DNA of 64,000 nt from Planotetraspora phitsanulokensis (lineage in GTDB: Bacteria > Actinomycetota > Actinomycetes > Streptosporangiales > Streptosporangiaceae): the NCBI RefSeq assembly GCF_016863295.1, contig NZ_BOOP01000004.1:372001-436000 (forward strand). Reading direction: 5' to 3'. A program made the translations under genes and the position numbers. Positions 50,750 to 60,075 of the stretch are shown here, one piece after another (the first letter of the stretch is position 1; every line of letters starts with the position of its first letter). A model generated the notes under the pieces. It did no database searches and was not told the origin of the DNA. It saw only the letters and a list, made by a program, of their open reading frames with translations.

Positions 50750-52738
50750 ATGAACCGATCAAGACTGCTCGTAGCAGTCACGCGTACCGCCGTCGCCCTG
50801 GCCGGTCTCCTGGCTGTGGCGGCGGTGGCCGTCGCGCTGATCTACCGGCGGGAGGCGATGGACCTGGTGCTCGCGGCCGTCGCCGTGGGCTTCCTGTCCG
50901 TGCCGATCGTGGGCGGCGCGGCGGCGCGGGCGGAGCCGCGCAACGCCGTCGGCTGGATCCTGCTGGCCGCCGGGATCGCGATGCCGCTGGTGATCGGGGC
51001 GTACCTGTACTCGCAGGCGGCGTTCGTGCGCGGCGTCCCGCTGGCCGGCGCACGGCTGGCGGGCTGGCTCGACGGCTGGCCCTGGGTGTTCGCCCTGGCG
51101 GTCGTGCCGACCTTCGGCCTCCTGTTGTTCCCGGACGGCCGCCTGCCCTCCCGCCGCTGGCGCCCGGTGTTGTGGGCCTGCTCCGCGGTCGTCGGAGCGC
51201 AACTGGCCTCGACGCTCTTCGGGCCGGGGCTGCTCGACTACCCCGAGCAGGACAACCCGACGGGACTGCCGGGACCCGCCGGCGCCTTCGCGCAGGGCCT
51301 GGGCGGCACGATCATCCTGATCGCGCCGCTCGCCACGGCGGCCGCGCTGTCGGTCCATCTACGGAGGCGCAGGGCCGCCCGAACCGCCCACGCCGACGCT
51401 CTGGCCCTCGTCACACCGGCCGCCTGGCTGATCGCCGCATCATGGTGGAGTTGCATCGCCATCAGCGTCGCCGGCGACGACAGCATCAACGCCTTGCCGT
51501 ACGAAGCGGTCGCCATGGTGAGCCTCGCAGTGACCGCGTGGATCGCCATCCGGCGGTACGGGCTGTTCGACGCCCGTCTGGTCATCAGCAGAGCCCTGGT
51601 GTACGGCACGCTGACCGCGGCCGTGATCGCCGTGTATCTCGCGGTGGCGACCGGTTGGGCGCGGCTCGCGTCGGACACGGTCAGCCACCCGGTGGCCGTC
51701 GCGGTCGCCGTGCTGGTGGCACTGCCCCTGCGCGACCTGCTGCAGCGGGCCGCCAACAGGCTGGTCTACGGCTACCGCGACCGCCCCTACGAGGCACTGG
51801 TACGGCTCGGCCACCGGTTGGAGGACGCCGCGGCCTCCGACGAGGTGCTCCCCGCGGTCGCGCGTACCGTGCGCGAGGTGTTGCGCCTCCCCCGCGTGGC
51901 CGTCGAGATCGGCGACGAGACCGTCGCGGCCGCGGGCCGTTCAGCGGGAACTCTGCCCGAGGAGTTCCCGCTGGTCTTCGCCGGAGAGACCATCGGAACC
52001 CTCATCGCGGAACCACGCGAGGCGGGCGGTCCCTTCACCGCGGAGGAGCGGCGGCTGCTCGCCGGGATCGCCCGCCAGATCGCCGCGGCCGGACACGCCG
52101 TCTCGGTCACCGCTGACCTGCTCCGCTCCCGCGAACGGCTCGTCGCGGCGACCGAAGAGGAACGCCGCCGCCTGCGACGCGACCTCCACGACGGCCTGGG
52201 CCCCGGGCTGGCGGGCATGGTCCTCGGGCTGCAACGCGCGCGCAGGCATCTCACCACGGACCCCGCCGCCGCGACGAGCCAGCTCGACGAGCTCACGAGC
52301 CAGACCCAGCAGGCCGTCGCCGAGGTGCGCCGCCTCGTCTACGGCCTGCGTCCTCCCGCACTGGACGAACTCGGGCTCGTCGGCGCGCTCTACGAACATG
52401 CCCGTGTGCTGGGCGGGATCACGGTGGACGGGCCCGACCCGGTTCCGGCCCTGCCCGCCGCCGTGGAGGTGGCGGCCTATCGGATCGCCCTGGAGGCGAT
52501 GACCAATTCCGCCCGCCACGCCCGCGCCGCCACGTGCACGGTCCTGGTCCACATCGACGGCGCCCTGCACCTGGAGGTCGCCGACGACGGCGCCGGGCTC
52601 CCCGTGGAGTACCGGGCCGGAGTCGGCATCTCGTCCATGCGGGAACGCGCGACGGAGCTCGGCGGCGTCTGCACGATCGAGCGCCGCACCCCCACCGGCA
52701 CCCTGGTCCGTGCCACGATCCCGTTGGAGCCGGAATGA
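50750..52738 (+). CDS. Sensor histidine kinase (HisKA_3 family)
   Basis: A 662-residue sensor kinase. The first 330 residues contain eight or so membrane helices; LFPDGRLPSRRWRPV between helices is common in this actinobacterial group. A GAF-like region (about 355-455) follows, then the phospho-acceptor His in RLRRDLHDGLGPGLAGMVLG and the ATPase boxes EAMTNSARHARA and VADDGAGLP with GISSMRERATELGG. The response regulator gene overlaps its stop by 4 nt (ATGA). No clear Shine-Dalgarno precedes ATG 50750; TATGAAT lies 8-9 nt before it. Confidence 0.92.
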   Translation: MNRSRLLVAVTRTAVALAGLLAVAAVAVALIYRREAMDLVLAAVAVGFLSVPIVGGAAARAEPRNAVGWILLAAGIAMPLVIGAYLYSQAAFVRGVPLAGARLAGWLDGWPWVFALAVVPTFGLLLFPDGRLPSRRWRPVLWACSAVVGAQLASTLFGPGLLDYPEQDNPTGLPGPAGAFAQGLGGTIILIAPLATAAALSVHLRRRRAARTAHADALALVTPAAWLIAASWWSCIAISVAGDDSINALPYEAVAMVSLAVTAWIAIRRYGLFDARLVISRALVYGTLTAAVIAVYLAVATGWARLASDTVSHPVAVAVAVLVALPLRDLLQRAANRLVYGYRDRPYEALVRLGHRLEDAAASDEVLPAVARTVREVLRLPRVAVEIGDETVAAAGRSAGTLPEEFPLVFAGETIGTLIAEPREAGGPFTAEERRLLAGIARQIAAAGHAVSVTADLLRSRERLVAATEEERRRLRRDLHDGLGPGLAGMVLGLQRARRHLTTDPAAATSQLDELTSQTQQAVAEVRRLVYGLRPPALDELGLVGALYEHARVLGGITVDGPDPVPALPAAVEVAAYRIALEAMTNSARHARAATCTVLVHIDGALHLEVADDGAGLPVEYRAGVGISSMRERATELGGVCTIERRTPTGTLVRATIPLEPE

Positions 52739-53418
52739 CCGCCGACAAGCCGATTCGCGTCGCGATCGCCGACGACCACCCCATGTTCCGCTCCGGGCTG
52801 CGCACGCTCGTCGAGGAGAGCCCGCACCTCGAATTCGCCGGGGAGGCCCAGGACGGCGAGGAGGCTCTCGCCGTCTGCGCCCGGACCGAGCCCGACGTCA
52901 TCCTCATGGACATCCGGATGCCGGGCACCAGCGGTGTCGAGGCCACACGCCGCATCCTGGCCGGACAGCCCGGGATCGGCGTCCTGATGCTCACCATGCT
53001 GGAGGACGACACGTCCGTCTTCGCCGCCATGCGTGCCGGCGCCCGCGGCTACATCCTCAAGGGCGCGGCACCGGACGAGATCGTCCGCGCCATCACCTCG
53101 GTCGCCGCCGGTGAGGCCATCTTCGGCGCCGCCCTCGCCACGCGCATGGCGCACTTCTTCGCGACACGCCCGCGCGGCGGAGCCCATCCGTTCGCCGCCC
53201 TGTCCTCCCGCGAGCGCGACGTGCTCGACCTCATCGCGGCCGGCCACTCCAACGCCGTCATCGCCGCCCGACTGGCGCTCAGCGAGAAGACGATACGCAA
53301 CAACGTGTCGAGCATCTTCGCCAAGTTGCAGGTGGTGGATCGGCCCACGGCGATCGTCCGGGCGCGAGAGGCGGGACTCGGCACGCCGAACAGCGCACTC
53401 GGCGACACCCCTGTGTGA
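52735..53418 (+). CDS. NarL/FixJ-type response regulator
   Basis: A 227-residue regulator: VAIADDHPMFRSGLR acidic pocket, phospho-acceptor Asp in VILMDIRMPGTSGVE, Thr in LMLTML, Lys in GYILKGAAPDEIVRA, then the LuxR helix-turn-helix (LSSRERDVLDLIAAGHSNAVI; LSEKTIRNNVSSIFAKLQV). It is translationally coupled to the kinase. The FATRPRGG linker between domains is short. Targets are unknown; the adjacent membrane protein gene is a possibility. Confidence 0.93.
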   Translation: MTADKPIRVAIADDHPMFRSGLRTLVEESPHLEFAGEAQDGEEALAVCARTEPDVILMDIRMPGTSGVEATRRILAGQPGIGVLMLTMLEDDTSVFAAMRAGARGYILKGAAPDEIVRAITSVAAGEAIFGAALATRMAHFFATRPRGGAHPFAALSSRERDVLDLIAAGHSNAVIAARLALSEKTIRNNVSSIFAKLQVVDRPTAIVRAREAGLGTPNSALGDTPV

Positions 53419-53463
53419 TCTCCGGGCGGGGTGCCGCCCCTCGGCGGATCGACGGCGTGACCG

Positions 53464-54981
53464 TCAGCCCTGGCGGCGGAACCAGGGCAGCCGCGACAGG
53501 GGCGCGGTGACGGTCACGACGTCGGGCCCGTGCAGGAGGGTGCCGTCGTCGGCCTGCCACGCGCCCGGCGGGAGCACGACGTCGCGTGAGGTGGCGCCCT
53601 TGACCAGGACGGGCGCCACCAGGAGGTCGGGACCGAGCATGAACTGGTCGACGACCCGCTCGTAGCCCTGTCCGGGGAAGCCGAACTCCAGTGACCGCAT
53701 GATCGGGTCGCCCGTACGGGACGAGTCCTTGGCCAGTGCGAGAATCTCCGGGCCGAACCGTTCGTGCAGGGTGGCGGCGGACCTGCAGTGCTCCAGGTGC
53801 TCAGCGGGCAACAACCGCCAGGGCGCGGCGGAGAACTGCATCATCGGGAACAGCGCGGAAGCCTGCGCGTAGCGGACGAACAGCTCGGGATCGAAGTCGG
53901 CGCTGCCGAACGACTGGTACTCACCGCCGCCGATCATGTCGGGACAGGTGTAGGCGTGCCCGGTGAGCGCCTGGGCCAGCGCGTTCGGGATGAGGCTTGC
54001 CAGCCCGTCGCGGCCGTCCCACGCGTGGTGCTTGTCGCGCTGGCGCTGGGCCAGCGGCAGTCCCGCCGCGAGCCACGCGTCGCGGAACTCGTTGAGGGGG
54101 TACGGCAGGCCGAACCGGTTCCAGGCGATCGTGTACGCCTGCGGATCGGGGCATCCGAGGTCGGCGTAGAAGGCCGCCTCACCGCCGTCGAACTTGAATC
54201 CGTCCACGCCGACGTCCTGGCGCAGCCTTCTCAGTTCTCCCGAGAGCCATCGGAGCGCGTCGGGCTTGAGCAGGTCGAGCGCCGCGCCGAACCCGTTCCA
54301 CCACTCGCCGATCGCGGGGCGTCCGCGCCGGTCGCGGATCAGCAGGTCGTCGTCGCGCAGCCTGCGGAAAACCTGCGAGTCGGGCGTGACGTAGGGCACC
54401 AGCCACAACATCACCTTGAAGCCCATCTCGTGCAACCGGGCCACCATCGCCGCCGGGTCGGGGAAGCGGCCGCTGTGGAAGGTCCACTGGCCGTACTCCT
54501 CGTGCCAGCGGTCGTCGATCATCAGAATGCCGGGCGGGAACCCGTGGTCCAGCACGGCCTGGGCGTAGGAGAGCACGTTGTGCTGGGTCGGCTCGAAGAG
54601 GGTCTCGATCCACAGGTTGTACTGCGGCGCGGTGAACAGGAGCGGGTCGGGCATCCGCCCGTCGGGCGGAAACCGTTCCTCGACCAGGTGCCGGTAGACC
54701 CCCGGCAGGTCGCCGTGGCCGCCGCCGACGATGATGCCCGCGGACACGTCGGCGCGCAGCAGCAGCTCGCCGGCGGACATCTCGATCGCGAACGGCCGAT
54801 CGGACCAGATGTAGCGCCCCTTGCTCGACAGGAGCATCGGCATGCCCTGGTTGCCGCCCAGGTCCCGCAGGTCGGCACGGTAACCGTCGGTGAACGGCAT
54901 CTCGATGCCGTCCGCCACGGCGCCGCCCCACCAGTGCTCGCCGTCCTCGACCGGCAGTCTGACCGTTGCCCCGAGTGTCAC
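53464..54981 (-). CDS. Glycoside hydrolase family 31 alpha-glycosidase
   Basis: A GH31 enzyme of about 505 residues. The nucleophile Asp is in VDGFKFDGGEAAFY (about residue 260) and the acid/base Asp in YTCPDMIGGGEYQ (about 347); FPPGILMIDDRWHEEYG and MQFSAAPWRLLP complete the barrel. It is shorter than typical alpha-glucosidases and, in the LIPNALAQALTGHAY and MQFSAAPW segments, resembles the MYORG/KIAA1161 subgroup, in which alpha-galactosidase activity is known. No signal peptide. I prefer GTG 54981, with AAGGGGAG upstream; ATG 55014 lacks a ribosome site and lies in the predicted promoter. Divergent from the DeoR-ABC operon. Confidence 0.85.
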   Translation of the reverse strand: MTLGATVRLPVEDGEHWWGGAVADGIEMPFTDGYRADLRDLGGNQGMPMLLSSKGRYIWSDRPFAIEMSAGELLLRADVSAGIIVGGGHGDLPGVYRHLVEERFPPDGRMPDPLLFTAPQYNLWIETLFEPTQHNVLSYAQAVLDHGFPPGILMIDDRWHEEYGQWTFHSGRFPDPAAMVARLHEMGFKVMLWLVPYVTPDSQVFRRLRDDDLLIRDRRGRPAIGEWWNGFGAALDLLKPDALRWLSGELRRLRQDVGVDGFKFDGGEAAFYADLGCPDPQAYTIAWNRFGLPYPLNEFRDAWLAAGLPLAQRQRDKHHAWDGRDGLASLIPNALAQALTGHAYTCPDMIGGGEYQSFGSADFDPELFVRYAQASALFPMMQFSAAPWRLLPAEHLEHCRSAATLHERFGPEILALAKDSSRTGDPIMRSLEFGFPGQGYERVVDQFMLGPDLLVAPVLVKGATSRDVVLPPGAWQADDGTLLHGPDVVTVTAPLSRLPWFRRQG

Positions 54982-55035
54982 GTTCTCCCCTTCACGACGT
55001 CCGACGTCGCTCATGGTGAGGAACGCGGACGAGCT

Positions 55036-55140
55036 TGTCAATGGGAAACCATTCCTTTCCAAACAGAAAGGATCTTGCGTTTCGCAAGCGTTACAAATTG
55101 CCGATTGACAAGGTTTGGAAAGTGTTAGCAGCATGGCGCC
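55036..55140. promoter_or_regulatory. Divergent GH31/DeoR promoters with operator repeats
   Basis: CTTTCCAAAC (55055-55064) and GTTTGGAAAG (55113-55122) are perfect 10-bp inverted copies. CTTGCG-TTT-CGCAAG (55074-55088) is a second perfect inverted repeat between them. Leftward TTGACA (55041-55036) serves GH31. Rightward TTGACA (55105-55110), 18 bp, CAGCAT (55129-55134), then 6 nt, serves DeoR at ATG 55141. The downstream 10-bp arm sits in that spacer. Confidence 0.65.
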
Positions 55141-55974
55141 ATGGTTCCCGAGCCTGAGGGCGTCCCTACCGAAGGACGCCGCGAACGCATCGCCGCACTG
55201 GTCGCCGACCGCACTTTCGTCCGGATCGGCGATCTGGCCGAGGCGTTCGGCATCTCCAGGGTCACCGTCCGCGCCGATCTCGACTTCCTGGAGAAGCAGG
55301 GCAGGCTCAAACGGGTGCGCGGCGGGGCACTCGCCGACGCGCGGCCCGGCGCACTGCCCGCCAGCCGGGCGGGCGGCCTCATCGAGTCCTCCTTCGAGGA
55401 CGCGATGGACGCCTCCGCCACGGAGAAGACACTCATCGGCCGGGCCGCCGCGCAGCTCATCACCTCGGGCGAGAGCGTGATCCTCGAGGCCGGCACCACG
55501 ACGATGGCGGTGGCCAGGGCACTCGTCGAGCGCGCCGACCTACGTGATGTGGTGATCTTCACCAACGGCCTGGCGATCGCGCTGGAGCTGGAGCGGGCGA
55601 TCCCCCGCTTCACCGTGATCGTCACCGGCGGCACCCTGCGCCCGCTGCAACATTCCCTGGTCAACCCCCTGGGGGTGGGCATGCTGGCCCAGATCAACGC
55701 CGACACCCTCTTCCTGGGCTGCAACGGAGTCCACCCCAGGACCGGCTTCACCAACCTCAACCTTCCCGAGGCCGAGCTCAAGCAGGCCATGATCCGCTCG
55801 GCGGGCCGCCGGATGTTCGTGGCCGACGGCTCCAAGCTGGGCCGCGTCGAACTGGCCCCCATCTGCCCGATCGACGAGGCGGACCTGCTGCTGACCGGCG
55901 CCTCCGCCGACGCCCAGGCGGTGGCCGAGTGCCGCGAGGCCGGCCTCGACATCGAGATCTGCGAGGAGGCGTGA
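55141..55974 (+). CDS. DeoR/GlpR family transcriptional regulator
   Basis: A 277-residue regulator: RRERIAALVADRTFVRIGDLAE, then FGISRVTVRADLDFLEKQGRL is the DeoR helix-turn-helix, with RVRGGAL linker. The sensor domain has EAGTTTMAVARAL, VIVTGGTLRPLQHSLVNPLG and FVADGSKLGR. No Shine-Dalgarno; promoter geometry (TTGACA-18-CAGCAT-6-ATG) makes a leaderless transcript likely. Its stop shares a base with the first permease start (TGATG), so it is co-transcribed with the transport genes. It should respond to the phosphorylated form of the imported sugar. Confidence 0.9.
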   Translation: MVPEPEGVPTEGRRERIAALVADRTFVRIGDLAEAFGISRVTVRADLDFLEKQGRLKRVRGGALADARPGALPASRAGGLIESSFEDAMDASATEKTLIGRAAAQLITSGESVILEAGTTTMAVARALVERADLRDVVIFTNGLAIALELERAIPRFTVIVTGGTLRPLQHSLVNPLGVGMLAQINADTLFLGCNGVHPRTGFTNLNLPEAELKQAMIRSAGRRMFVADGSKLGRVELAPICPIDEADLLLTGASADAQAVAECREAGLDIEICEEA

Positions 55975-56906
55975 TGGCCGCCACCATCCTGGAGCGGCCA
56001 CTCCGACGCCGTACGGCACGGCGGGCGGGGCCGTCGTGGCAGCGTGGTCACGGCAGGATCGCGCTGGTCTTCCTCGCGCCCGCGCTGCTCGGGTTCGCCG
56101 CCTTCTACCTGGTGCCGACCGTGCGCGGCCTGTGGTTCAGCTTCACCGACTACAACCTGCTGTCCGACCCGGACGTCGTCGGGCTGGACAACTACGGCGA
56201 GATGCTGGGCGACCGGGTGTTCTGGAACGCGCTCAAGGTCACCGGCGTCTACGTCGTCTTCAACGTCGCCACGCAGACCGTTCTCGCCCTGGGCCTCGCC
56301 GTACTGATGGAACGGCTGACCAGATCGGTCATGATCAGGGCGATGGTGCTGCTGCCGTGGCTGGTGCCGAACGTCACGATCGCCCTGCTGTGGATGTGGC
56401 TGCTCGATGCCAACGTCGGCTTCGTCAACCACGTGATGGAGCAGATCGGGCTGGCCAAACAGGGCTTCCTGTTCAGCCCCGACCAGAGCATCCTCACCGT
56501 CGCCTCGATCAACACCTGGCGCCACGTCGGCTACACGGCGTTGCTGCTGTTCGCCGGCATGCAGCTCATCCCCAGGCACCTCTATGAGGCCGGCAGGATC
56601 GACGGCGCCGGCGAATGGCGGATGTTCCGTCAGATCACTCTGCCGCTGCTGCGCCCGGTGCTCGCGCTGGTCCTCGTCGTCTCCCTGATCGGCTCGTTCC
56701 AGATCTTCGACACCGTGGCGGTGACGACGGAGGGCGGGCCGGTCAACGCGTCCCGGGTCATCTACTACTACATCTACGAGAAGGCCTTCACACAGTTCGA
56801 ATTCGGCTACGCCTCAGCGATGTCGGTCTTCCTCATCTTGTTCCTCGTCGCGCTGACCCTGCTGCAGATGCGGCTGCTGCGCGCCTCGACCTCAGATCTC
56901 GCCTAG
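55974..56906 (+). CDS. Carbohydrate ABC transporter permease, MalF type
   Basis: A 310-residue permease with six helices after a basic tail; GRIALVFLAPALLGFAAFYL is the first. The EAA-like docking loop is YEAGRIDGAGEWRMFRQIT. It begins in the DeoR stop codon with GGAGG upstream. The partner permease starts 8 nt after its stop. The system lacks its own ATPase, as in the first sugar locus. Confidence 0.92.
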   Translation: MAATILERPLRRRTARRAGPSWQRGHGRIALVFLAPALLGFAAFYLVPTVRGLWFSFTDYNLLSDPDVVGLDNYGEMLGDRVFWNALKVTGVYVVFNVATQTVLALGLAVLMERLTRSVMIRAMVLLPWLVPNVTIALLWMWLLDANVGFVNHVMEQIGLAKQGFLFSPDQSILTVASINTWRHVGYTALLLFAGMQLIPRHLYEAGRIDGAGEWRMFRQITLPLLRPVLALVLVVSLIGSFQIFDTVAVTTEGGPVNASRVIYYYIYEKAFTQFEFGYASAMSVFLILFLVALTLLQMRLLRASTSDLA

Positions 56907-56914
56907 GCGGAACC

Positions 56915-57790
56915 ATGCGGAAAAACCCAGCCCGCCTGCTCGCCTGGGCGGGTCTCCTCGCAGCGCTCGCGATCACTCTGTTTCCCTTCTGGTGGATGCT
57001 CCGCACGGCGCTGACCGGCAACGCGAACCTGTTCGACGGCAGTTACTCGCTGCTTCCCGACCACCCGACTCCGATCAATTTCGAGCGGGTCCTCGGGCTG
57101 GCCTCCCCCGAGGAGGCCAGAGCCGCGGGCGGCACCGCGGCCAGCATGGACTTCTGGCGCTACCTGCAGAACTCGGTGCTGTTCGCCGCGGCCGTCGTCG
57201 CCGGGCAGGTCACGTTCAGCGCGATGGCCGCCTACGCCTTCGCCCGACTGCGCTTCCGCGGCCGCGACGTGCTGTTCTACCTGTTCCTCAGCACGATGAT
57301 GATCCCGCCGATCTTCACCGTCCTGCCCAACTTCGTGCTCATCAAGAGCCTCGGCGGAGTCAACACCTTCTGGGGCCTGGTCGCGCCGTACTTCTTCATG
57401 ACCCCGTTCGCGGTGTTCTTCCTGCGCCAGTTCTTCCTCAGCGTCCCCGGCGAGATCGAGGAGGCGGCCGGGCTCGACGGCGCGAGCCGCTGGCGCATCT
57501 TCTGGCAGGTCGTCGTGCCGATGAACAAGGGCCCGCTGCTCACCCTGGCCATCATCACCGCGGTGCAGACCTGGAACGAGTTCCTGTGGCCGCTGCTGAT
57601 CGCCAAGCAGGAGAACGTCCGGGTGCTGACCACGGCCATGGCGATCTTCCAGCAGCAGACGCCGAACGCCACCCCCGACTGGGCCGGTCTCATGGCCGGC
57701 GCCACCCTCGCCGTCCTGCCCGTCCTCCTGCTGCTCATCCTCTTCGGCCGCCGACTGGTCGATTCGATCCGTTTCACCGGCATCAAGTAA
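56915..57790 (+). CDS. Carbohydrate ABC transporter permease, MalG type
   Basis: A 291-residue permease. First helix LLAWAGLLAALAITLFPFWW; an extended outside loop (GLASPEEARAAGGTAASMDF) before the second helix; EAA loop IEEAAGLDGASRWRIFWQVV. ATG 56915 is preceded by AGGCGGA. The binding-protein gene starts 15 nt after its stop. Part of the DeoR-permease-permease-binding protein operon. Confidence 0.92.
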   Translation: MRKNPARLLAWAGLLAALAITLFPFWWMLRTALTGNANLFDGSYSLLPDHPTPINFERVLGLASPEEARAAGGTAASMDFWRYLQNSVLFAAAVVAGQVTFSAMAAYAFARLRFRGRDVLFYLFLSTMMIPPIFTVLPNFVLIKSLGGVNTFWGLVAPYFFMTPFAVFFLRQFFLSVPGEIEEAAGLDGASRWRIFWQVVVPMNKGPLLTLAIITAVQTWNEFLWPLLIAKQENVRVLTTAMAIFQQQTPNATPDWAGLMAGATLAVLPVLLLLILFGRRLVDSIRFTGIK

Positions 57791-57805
57791 CCCCCTGGAG
57801 AGACC

Positions 57806-59146
57806 ATGAAGACCTCCCGTCGCACCCTGTTCGCGACCATGCTCACCCTCAGCACTCTCACCGTCGCCGCCTGTGGTGGCGGCGGCTCGGAGACGCCCGC
57901 GGCCGACGGGAAGGTCACGCTCACCTACGCGTTGTGGGACGACCGACAGCAGCCCGCCTACCAGCAGTGCGCCGACGCCTTCCAGGCGAAGAACCCCGGC
58001 ATCTCCATCAAGATCACCCAGTCCGGCTGGGACCAGTACTGGACGGACCTCACCGCCAAGCTGGTCGCGGGCGACGCGCCCGACGTGTTCACCGACCACC
58101 TGTCCCGCTATCCCGAACTGGCCGCGAACAACCAGGTCATGGACATCCAGCCGTTCGTCGACAAGGACAAGCTCGATCTGTCGGTCTACCAGAAGGGCCT
58201 GGCCGACCTCTGGGTGCGCGACGGCAAGAGGTACGGCCTGCCCAAGGACTGGGACACGATCGCGGTCGTCTACAACACCGAGCAGGTGGCCAAGGCCAGG
58301 ATCGACCCCAAAGAGTTCGCCACCTGGACGTGGAACCCCACCGACGGCGGCGACTTCGAGAAGGCGGTCGCCAAGCTCACCGTCGACGGCAAGGGCCGCA
58401 ACGGCCTGGACCCCGATTTCGACAAGAACGACGTCAAGACCTACGGCCTGGCGCTGGAGACGGGAGGCGGCGCCTACGGCCAGGGCCAGTGGAGCCACTT
58501 CGCGGCCAGCGACGGCTTCGTCTTCACCGACAAGAACCCCTTCGGCTCCCACTACAACTACGACGACCCCAAGCTGGCCGAGACGATCAACTGGTACGCC
58601 GGGCTGATCAAGAAGGGCTACATGCCGCCCTACGACCAGGCCGGCAAGCTCGGCGTCACCCCGATGATGGAGGCGGGCAAGGCCGCCATGGTCACCACGG
58701 GCTCCTGGACCATCTCCAGCTGGGGCAAGGACTTCGCGTTCGCGCCGCTGCCCGTCGGCCCGCAGGGACGCAAGACGATGATCAACGGCCTGGCGGACTC
58801 GATCTACGCCGGCACCCCGCACAAGGATGAGGCCTGGAAGTGGGTCCGTTTCCTCGGCTCGGCCGAATGCCAGGACCTGATCGCGCAGAACGCGGTGGTC
58901 TTCCCCGCGATCACCACCTCGGCCGACAAGGCCCTGGCCGCGCACAAGGCGGCGGGGCGAGACGTCAGCGCCTTCGTCGACGAGGCCAACGACCCGCAGG
59001 GCACCTTCCTCTATCCGATCACCGACAACGCCGCGAAGGTCGAGCAGCTCGTCCTGGCCGCCTATGAGAGCGTCATGCTCGGCAAAGCCGACGCCTCCAC
59101 CGCGCTGCCCGCCGTCAACACCGAGGTCAACAACCTCTTCCAGTGA
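57806..59146 (+). CDS. Extracellular sugar-binding lipoprotein of ABC transporter
   Basis: A 446-residue family 1 solute-binding protein. The leader MKTSRRTLFATMLTLSTLT ends in the lipobox VAAC, and the mature protein opens with a Gly/Ser linker and VTLTYALWDDRQQPAYQQC. GLPKDWDTIAVVYNTEQV and GSWTISSWGKDFAFAPLPVG are typical hinge and closure segments. Last gene of its operon, followed by a bidirectional hairpin. It differs strongly from the binding protein at 14487-15758, so the two importers probably take different sugars. Confidence 0.92.
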   Translation: MKTSRRTLFATMLTLSTLTVAACGGGGSETPAADGKVTLTYALWDDRQQPAYQQCADAFQAKNPGISIKITQSGWDQYWTDLTAKLVAGDAPDVFTDHLSRYPELAANNQVMDIQPFVDKDKLDLSVYQKGLADLWVRDGKRYGLPKDWDTIAVVYNTEQVAKARIDPKEFATWTWNPTDGGDFEKAVAKLTVDGKGRNGLDPDFDKNDVKTYGLALETGGGAYGQGQWSHFAASDGFVFTDKNPFGSHYNYDDPKLAETINWYAGLIKKGYMPPYDQAGKLGVTPMMEAGKAAMVTTGSWTISSWGKDFAFAPLPVGPQGRKTMINGLADSIYAGTPHKDEAWKWVRFLGSAECQDLIAQNAVVFPAITTSADKALAAHKAAGRDVSAFVDEANDPQGTFLYPITDNAAKVEQLVLAAYESVMLGKADASTALPAVNTEVNNLFQ

Positions 59147-59147
59147 A

Positions 59148-59192
59148 CCGGACCGTTCCCCGGTAGGCGCTGCCCGGGCCGGAGCGGTCCGG
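59148..59192. terminator. Bidirectional terminator
   Basis: CCGGACCG (59148-59155) and CGGTCCGG (59185-59192) are perfect 8-bp inverted arms between the converging binding-protein and mutarotase-like genes; internal CCCGGG elements add smaller stems. Confidence 0.55.
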
Positions 59193-59204
59193 GCGGCGGA
59201 CGGT

Positions 59205-60029
59205 TCACCCGCTCAGCCGTCCCGCGGCCAGGACGAGCCGCCACGTCAGCTCGCCGGAGGCGGGGACCACCGCGGCGTCCCCCGGTCCCGCCTCCGCCAG
59301 GTCGAAGACCGCGCCGAGCATGGGCTCGACGCCGACGCTGCGGTACGGAGCGTGATCGGGGAATCCGCCGAGGTTGCGCCACAGGGCGACCGAGACCGGA
59401 ACCCCGTCAGGCGCCTCGACGCGCATGTCGAGCACGTCGGTCCCGTCCGTCACGCGTACGGCGTCGCATCTGAGCACCGCTCCCACCGCGGTGCCGTCAT
59501 ACGGCCCGAACCGGTCGAGCGGCAGTCCGAGCGGCTCAGGCCAGCGGCCCTCGGCGTGGGGGGCGCCGGCGGGCCAGGGACGGCCGAGCATCGGCTCGGC
59601 CTCGGGGAACACCCTGACCGGGGTGCCGGAAGGCGCGACGAGCCGGGCGTCCTCCCCGAGGTCGAGCAGGGCGTGGGCGGCCCAGACGAACGCGTGTCCG
59701 GGGTCGGCCGACATGCGGTAGGTCGCCACCACCGTCCCGGCCTCGTCGGAGACCTTGCGCAGCAGCTCGAAACCCTCACCTTGTACGGAGCTCTCGGCGG
59801 CGGAGCCGTTCCATGGGCGGCTCCACACGTCGCCGTGGTCGGGCAGCCCGCGCACCGTGGGCAGGCACTCCTCCAGGCCGCCCGCGTCGACGAAGGCCGC
59901 ACCGGGAACGACCGTCGCCCGCTCCGGATCGGGACGCGACCACAGCCACTCGCGGCCGCCGCCGGCGAGGGACGTCCATCTGCCACCCAGCGCCAGATCG
60001 AATCGGGGGCGCAACGGGATCGAAAACAT
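59205..60029 (-). CDS. Aldose 1-epimerase (mutarotase)-like protein
   Basis: A 274-residue beta-sandwich protein resembling galactose mutarotase-like enzymes (LRPRFDLALGGRWTSLAGGG; GLEECLPTVRGLPDHGDVW; ATYRMSADPGHAFVWAAHAL; FPDHAPYRSVGVEPMLGA). The PDHG and FVWAAH histidines may be the catalytic pair but I cannot align them with certainty. I start at 60029 (MFSIPLRP), 5 nt after GGGAG; GTG 60062 and ATG 60041 are alternatives. It follows an SDR gene by 46 nt on the same strand. It would interconvert sugar anomers for the import locus. Confidence 0.7.
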   Translation of the reverse strand: MFSIPLRPRFDLALGGRWTSLAGGGREWLWSRPDPERATVVPGAAFVDAGGLEECLPTVRGLPDHGDVWSRPWNGSAAESSVQGEGFELLRKVSDEAGTVVATYRMSADPGHAFVWAAHALLDLGEDARLVAPSGTPVRVFPEAEPMLGRPWPAGAPHAEGRWPEPLGLPLDRFGPYDGTAVGAVLRCDAVRVTDGTDVLDMRVEAPDGVPVSVALWRNLGGFPDHAPYRSVGVEPMLGAVFDLAEAGPGDAAVVPASGELTWRLVLAAGRLSG

Positions 60030-60075
60030 CGGCTCTCCCATCAGGGCGCGCACGCGCCTCACCTGAGCGACACGG

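Noticed and set aside
53464-54981. Sulfoquinovosidase (YihQ type)
   Set aside because: The GH31 protein lacks the segments I associate with sulfoquinovose binding, and no sulfosugar breakdown genes are nearby; GH36 points to galactosides.
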